Source: Dichetophora obliterata (Eukaryota; Arthropoda; Insecta; Diptera; Sciomyzidae). From it: a stretch of 64,000 nt of DNA. Positions 59,801 to 64,000 of the stretch are shown here, one piece after another. The stretch's first letter is position 1, and each line of letters starts with the position of its first letter. The stretch lies in NCBI GenBank assembly GCA_963920525.1, contig OY986437.1:95515175-95579174 (forward strand), in the 5' to 3' direction. Below the pieces are notes generated by a model. It searched no databases. It had not been told where the DNA came from and saw only the letters and a list, made by a program, of their open reading frames with translations. A program made the translations under genes and the position numbers.

Positions 59801-61700
59801 TATATGGCAGTAAGTCGGTTTGTGGCAGCTATACCTGTAGCTATGTATGTATCAGAAGGTTTTGTTCGTCATGCTTTGATGTTTAAAAATGAAACGTCTG
59901 GAATGTGTTGTTCGAAGCGAAATTTACACTCTTTTGACGAATTCACAAAACGGTCATAGACAAATTCGTTGAATTGGGTCAGGACAACGTTTCTCGGGTC
60001 CACTATAAATATGTAGATAAGGTAATGGCTTGAAGCATATATAGATGTATGTATATAACTTAGGAATGGTTTGAGCTATTCGAAAAATTTTTCACAGAAA
60101 TTATTTTTTAAGCTGGTGCACATTGTACAAATAATAAAAACAAAATTATAAATTTTCATCAAAAATATAGATAGGGGGGAGGTGGCTCCCAAACAACTTT
60201 TGGCCTATTTTTGTGTACAAATTGGATATTTTAGAGATTTTTTGAAAATTATATAAAGCATTGCATTAGTGAGGTAACAGTAAACCCTTTCTCATTTTCT
60301 CAATTCACTTAATTGAACTTTCAGTTAAAGAAAATTTGATAAAAAACGATTAGAAAATGGCGGAGATGTTTGCTTGCTAAGTCAAAACTTCAAATTTCAA
60401 TTGTTTTTTTCTCATTCTGAGGCTTAAGAAATTGTGTTACTCTGAGAAGATATTTTTTAAGCTATCGCATTAATTTTGATGAACAGAAATTTTTGTTTAA
60501 CATACTATCCGTACAAAATATTTTCGAAGAAGCTTTCGTACACCGTTATTATTATTAATCAACGACTTTTCATACAAAAATGCGTTGCACTGAGAAAACC
60601 GATAGTTTTCGAGATATCACCAAGAGTTTGATGTCATAACAACGAGATTTTTTAAAATTTAAGAAGAATTTTGTTTGTTTAACTCATTGTTGACTAATGG
60701 GTATATAAATACCCATAAAACAGTGTTTACGAAAAAGGCCGTATCTCGAAAGTGGTAGGAGATATCAAAATAATATTGAAAACATTACGGGAAAAATGGA
60801 ACTATTTATTATCTTTACAATGTGAAACGAAATTTATACAATTAAATGTTCCTTTTCGAGATCGAAGATGTGTGATTTTCAAAAATGACAAAATCCGTAT
60901 ATAAAGCTATGTAGAAAATTAGAAAATGGAAAGATCGAGTTTTCATTATGACAAAAGAATGTTGCCGTATATGCAAATTTTTATAAACACCAAGAACCCA
61001 GATTAGCCGATTGGGTATTTAAATTCCCAATGCAGATCTCAAATACGGTGACAGTTACAAACCTGAAATCTTGCAAAGCAACTTCTATGGCCTATATAAG
61101 CTTCCTGATAAATTTTGAAAAAAATCGTACGGCGGAATCTATGAGCAGTCTTTAATGGGTCTTTAAAATTAATACAGAACTGAGTTATTGATATAGTTGT
61201 GTTTTACATAAATAGCGCTATAAACACACAAAATCTGGAGCTTCTGGAACGATTATCTGTTGATTATGAACTTTCTATTTTTATTTTTACTTTTGTTCTA
61301 AGCTATAAATTAATTATTGTTTTAGTCTAGAGTTGAAATAATTATTAAATGCTATAAGTTGATTATTTATGTCTAACCGTTGTACCTCTAAAAGATCTTT
61401 TGTATCTTACAGTACCAATTTATCCTCAAATATATACAAATACAAATTATAGCCAAAGCTATGACACAAAAACAAAAGATGCTTTCATAAAACTTATATG
61501 GTGATTAAAAATTTCCAAGCAAGATTTCTTGAAACTTTGAAATCAGAAATAAGCTTTTATTGCTTATCGACACAGAAATTTTGAAAAATGTTTACCCAAA
61601 TTTCTTTATAATCAAAAAAAAAAACAAGCCAATCAACTTTATGTCGTCATAACAATTACTGTTTAAAAAATTTTCTTTGACAACCAATAAACATCGTAAT
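59801..61700. other. Non-coding, AT-rich
   Basis: Contains stretches such as ATCTCGAAAGTGGTAGGAGA (60743) and a hairpin-like GGGTATATAAATACCC (60699) of unknown meaning. No gene supported. Confidence 0.35.
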
Positions 61701-61913
61701 AAATTACTTCAAAAATCTTACGAATGGCTCGACTGGACTTAGTGACAGCTCTGAATAATAGCAAAACTTTTAGTGTCAATTTTGGAAAACATAGTGTTAC
61801 TACGATTGAGCTCAAAAAAAATCAGTTGCATAGTCTTAGGCACGCATTTGTTATCATCAGAAACGCTCAAAATGCAAAAAATTATGTGGGCTTGGAACAC
61901 AAAACAAGTTACG

Positions 61914-62992
61914 ACGCGGTGGGGTGAAGCGTTTCACCTGTAAAATTTTGACAGCGAGCTTACACATAACCAAGTGTTATACCGTCACGTGTTTCTTTCA
62001 TTGCCGCACAGTTTTTATGATACAGTTCAGACGTACATTGTGTCGCTCTTCCAAAACAGTGTTAAAAATTTTTCTCCAAAAGTTTTTTAATCGTGTTTTA
62101 TGCCAACTAAAATAAATAAATAAATAAACTGGCCATTTCAGCCCTTGGAAGAACTTTGACCTAGCTTCTATTGATCAATTGTGTTGTGCGTGTTATTAAA
62201 TGTTTGATCACAAATGACCGAGAACTGGACCTACGTGTTTTATGCCGACTCCGAACGCCTTATGTTCTCCAGAAGCTTTACATGGCAATTTTTACTCTCT
62301 GAGATTTGCCATTGTCTGCAGAGAGGTGACGACCGAACGGAAAAATTAATTCGATTGAAAAAACTTTTCTGTCTGAGCTGGAATTGAACCCGCGAGCTAC
62401 CGCGGTTCTTTAGCTTAGGGGCCACGCACTCTACCCACTAGGCTACGGTCGCCTCGGTTTTATGCCAACTACTCAACACAAATTCAAGGTAAATATATCA
62501 GCCGTGTTGATTTAATGTTGTCCTAAAAAATATGAAGTGTTTGTGAAATATCTATCGGGTGGTTGTGTGATGCCAGCCGTGTTTTCAAAAGGGAATGTTT
62601 CACCACAAACTCCGTTTTAATGCGTATTTAGTGTTTTGTGTGTGTTTAATGCGTTTTTATTAATTTTTTTACATTCACATATCATCTATATGGCTATATC
62701 ACATGGAATTCGTCGACATTGGCAACCGTGGCTACTACACGGTTTCTTTTACCGAGATTCTTTTGGTAAAATGCTTCAACCCACCATTTTTCAAAAATCG
62801 AAAAACGAACATTTTCGAAGTATCTCCATAATTTTTTGTCGAAATCGAGATGTTCAAATCCGAGTGCATAGAAATGAAGAAAAATGTCCATTCTGGCGAT
62901 GTAAGCTAAACACCATTCAAATATGATAATTTTTAGGGGTGCTGTGAGCCCTCCCCCCAAAAAAAAAGCGAAACGCTTCACTCCACCGCACC
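61914..62992. other. Inverted GGTGGRGTGAAGCGTTTC pair around a SINE
   Basis: CGCGGTGGGGTGAAGCGTTT at 61916 and, reverse-complemented, TGCGGTGGAGTGAAGCGTTT ending near 62990 face each other across ~1.07 kb that includes the SINE at 62110-62456. This could be the TIRs of an element; no target duplication was recognised. Confidence 0.3.
62110..62456 (-). mobile_element. tRNA-derived SINE, family A, copy 2 (15-bp duplication)
   Basis: A perfect 15-bp duplication GTTTTATGCCAACTA flanks it (62095-62109 and 62457-62471). On the minus strand the A box TAGCCTAGTGGG is at 62445-62434 and the B box GGTTCAATTCC at 62390-62380. The body matches 46448-46793 almost throughout, and the tail is (TAAA)n-like on the plus side at 62110-62127. 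Full length, about 345 bp. Confidence 0.92.
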
Positions 62993-63169
62993 TTCCATAT
63001 AACTATCAAATGAGAAAACTTGGGCAATAAAAACTTGCATAAGTACAAAAAAGAAAATTCTGCCATTAATGTTGATACTCATATTCCTACACCCAAAAAA
63101 AAATCTGGTTAATTGAACCGAATTTTCACATAATTTCAGATTAAAATTCGCCAATATGAATCATATGTT

Positions 63170-63640
63170 CCTGTGATATTTGGTGTCAGTTGAACAAAGG
63201 AGTGTGGTACCTCCCTTACAAGCAAATTTTGCGCTTTCGCCCACAAACCAAAAATAAAGGTATATACCAGGCAGCTTTTATCGTAAGAAACTAAACGAAA
63301 TCACGCCAATTCCGGAGTTTTACATAATTTAATAGTGAAACTTGCTATGTAGGTGCTCGCAGAGATGGTCACTATACAAAAATGTTGACACGCCCACTTT
63401 TACCGCCCACAAATCTTTATAACTTCTATATATCAGACGGTTTTAATCGTATAATACTTAAATTTGGTAATTTATTTAATGTGTGACCCGATTTTTATGA
63501 AAATTTGGGAAGTAATTAAACACATACCAAGGAGGATTTGCATTGAAAAAGAAGGCATGGCAAATCCCATACAGCTAAAATTAGCGATATCAAATAGCTT
63601 TGGAGTAATTGGCCGCACGTAAAAAAATCATGAAAATATA
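63170..63640 (+). repeat. Dispersed satellite-family piece
   Basis: CACGCCCACTTTTACCGCCC at 63391, ACGGTTTTAATCGTATAATA at 63439 and AGCGATATCAAATAGCTTTG at 63583, followed by GGAGTAATTGGCCGCAC, are the same modules as at 9130-9650. Confidence 0.6.
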
Positions 63641-64000
63641 ACTTTTTTCCACGTTTAAAACCTTATCCCGTCCTTAACAAACAACGAAATAAAGCAATTA
63701 TGGATCATTATTACATATGTATAAAATAATAACTGACATATTTTCATTTAAAAATTTTTGATGATTTCAAGCATTAATAATTTCAAAACTTAAAAATTCT
63801 TAAATTTTAAGAAATTTCGATATTCATTTAGGCTTTTTGATTTTTTACTATTTAAATGAAAGCTTTTATAATAAATTATTTTAATTAATTTATCTCATCA
63901 TCATTTAGTTTATATCATGTTAAAAAATACGTTTGCTGAAGATGATCTTTAGTGTATTGGAAAAATTTAAAAAGTTTTCTAATTCGAATCAACGTGATCA
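63641..64000. other. Non-coding, AT-rich
   Basis: No feature seen. Confidence 0.4.

Noticed and set aside
1..64000. CRISPR arrays, bacterial operons, rRNA
   Set aside because: No direct-repeat/spacer pattern, ribosome-binding sites or rRNA-like sequence; the DNA is eukaryotic repeat-rich.

Overview
The window looks like a gene desert (intergenic or intronic DNA) from a large, AT-rich insect genome, most likely a higher fly (Diptera). The grounds are the LOA/R1-group LINE, the tRNA-derived SINEs, the piggyBac, hAT and Tc1/mariner-type elements, and the CAA/TTG-rich low-complexity DNA. The species cannot be fixed from the sequence. No confident host gene, rRNA gene or free-standing tRNA gene was found. 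Nearly everything recognisable is mobile-element DNA, much of it nested.

The standout feature is a complete 4,452-bp element at 1890-6341. It has 257-bp terminal inverted repeats (TIRs) that are identical by eye, 5'-AG...CT-3' ends and a perfect 6-bp target duplication (TCAAAT). These are the hallmarks of Maverick/Polinton elements and related adintovirus-like endogenous viruses. It lacks polymerase, integrase, ATPase and protease genes. It carries only what look like capsid genes: an intact 406-codon major-capsid-like gene on the minus strand, a frameshifted penton/minor-capsid-like gene on the plus strand, a duplicated 11-bp-period minisatellite between them, and two broken copies of the capsid 3' end in the right arm. 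I read it as a capsid-only, non-autonomous mini-Polinton.

Region by region: 1-1.9 kb is non-coding with one possible MITE. 6.3-12.2 kb holds low-complexity and tandem repeats, a six-unit ~140-bp satellite (9.46-10.3 kb) and a decayed LINE reverse-transcriptase piece. 13.3-14.0 kb is a broken element-like gene. 14.6-16.9 kb has two CACTC-type MITEs, the second carrying a SINE. 17.0-18.8 kb is a hAT-type element with a 1,001-bp TTA-flanked element inside it. 20.7-21.2 kb is a four-unit ~127-bp satellite. 22.8-25.3 kb is a complete but dead piggyBac element, followed within 20 bp by a 741-bp hAT MITE. 28.4-30.3 kb is hAT debris with a nested MITE. 31.5-32.9 kb is a TA-flanked element with a nested TAA-flanked one. 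38.7-39.3 kb is a possible solo LTR. 40.3-44.65 kb is one minus-strand LOA/R1-group LINE whose 3' region is split by a hAT element and a smaller TTA-flanked element. 45.9-46.8 kb holds two tRNA-derived SINEs of different families. 49.46-49.77 kb is a near-perfect foldback element, 50.76-51.59 kb another TA-flanked MITE, and 54.07-55.63 kb a TIR element split by a LINE fragment. 57.6-64 kb has SINEs and pieces of the dispersed satellite family.

The genes do not form a host pathway. The value of the window lies in the capsid-only element and in several insertions whose order and empty sites can be read directly from the sequence.
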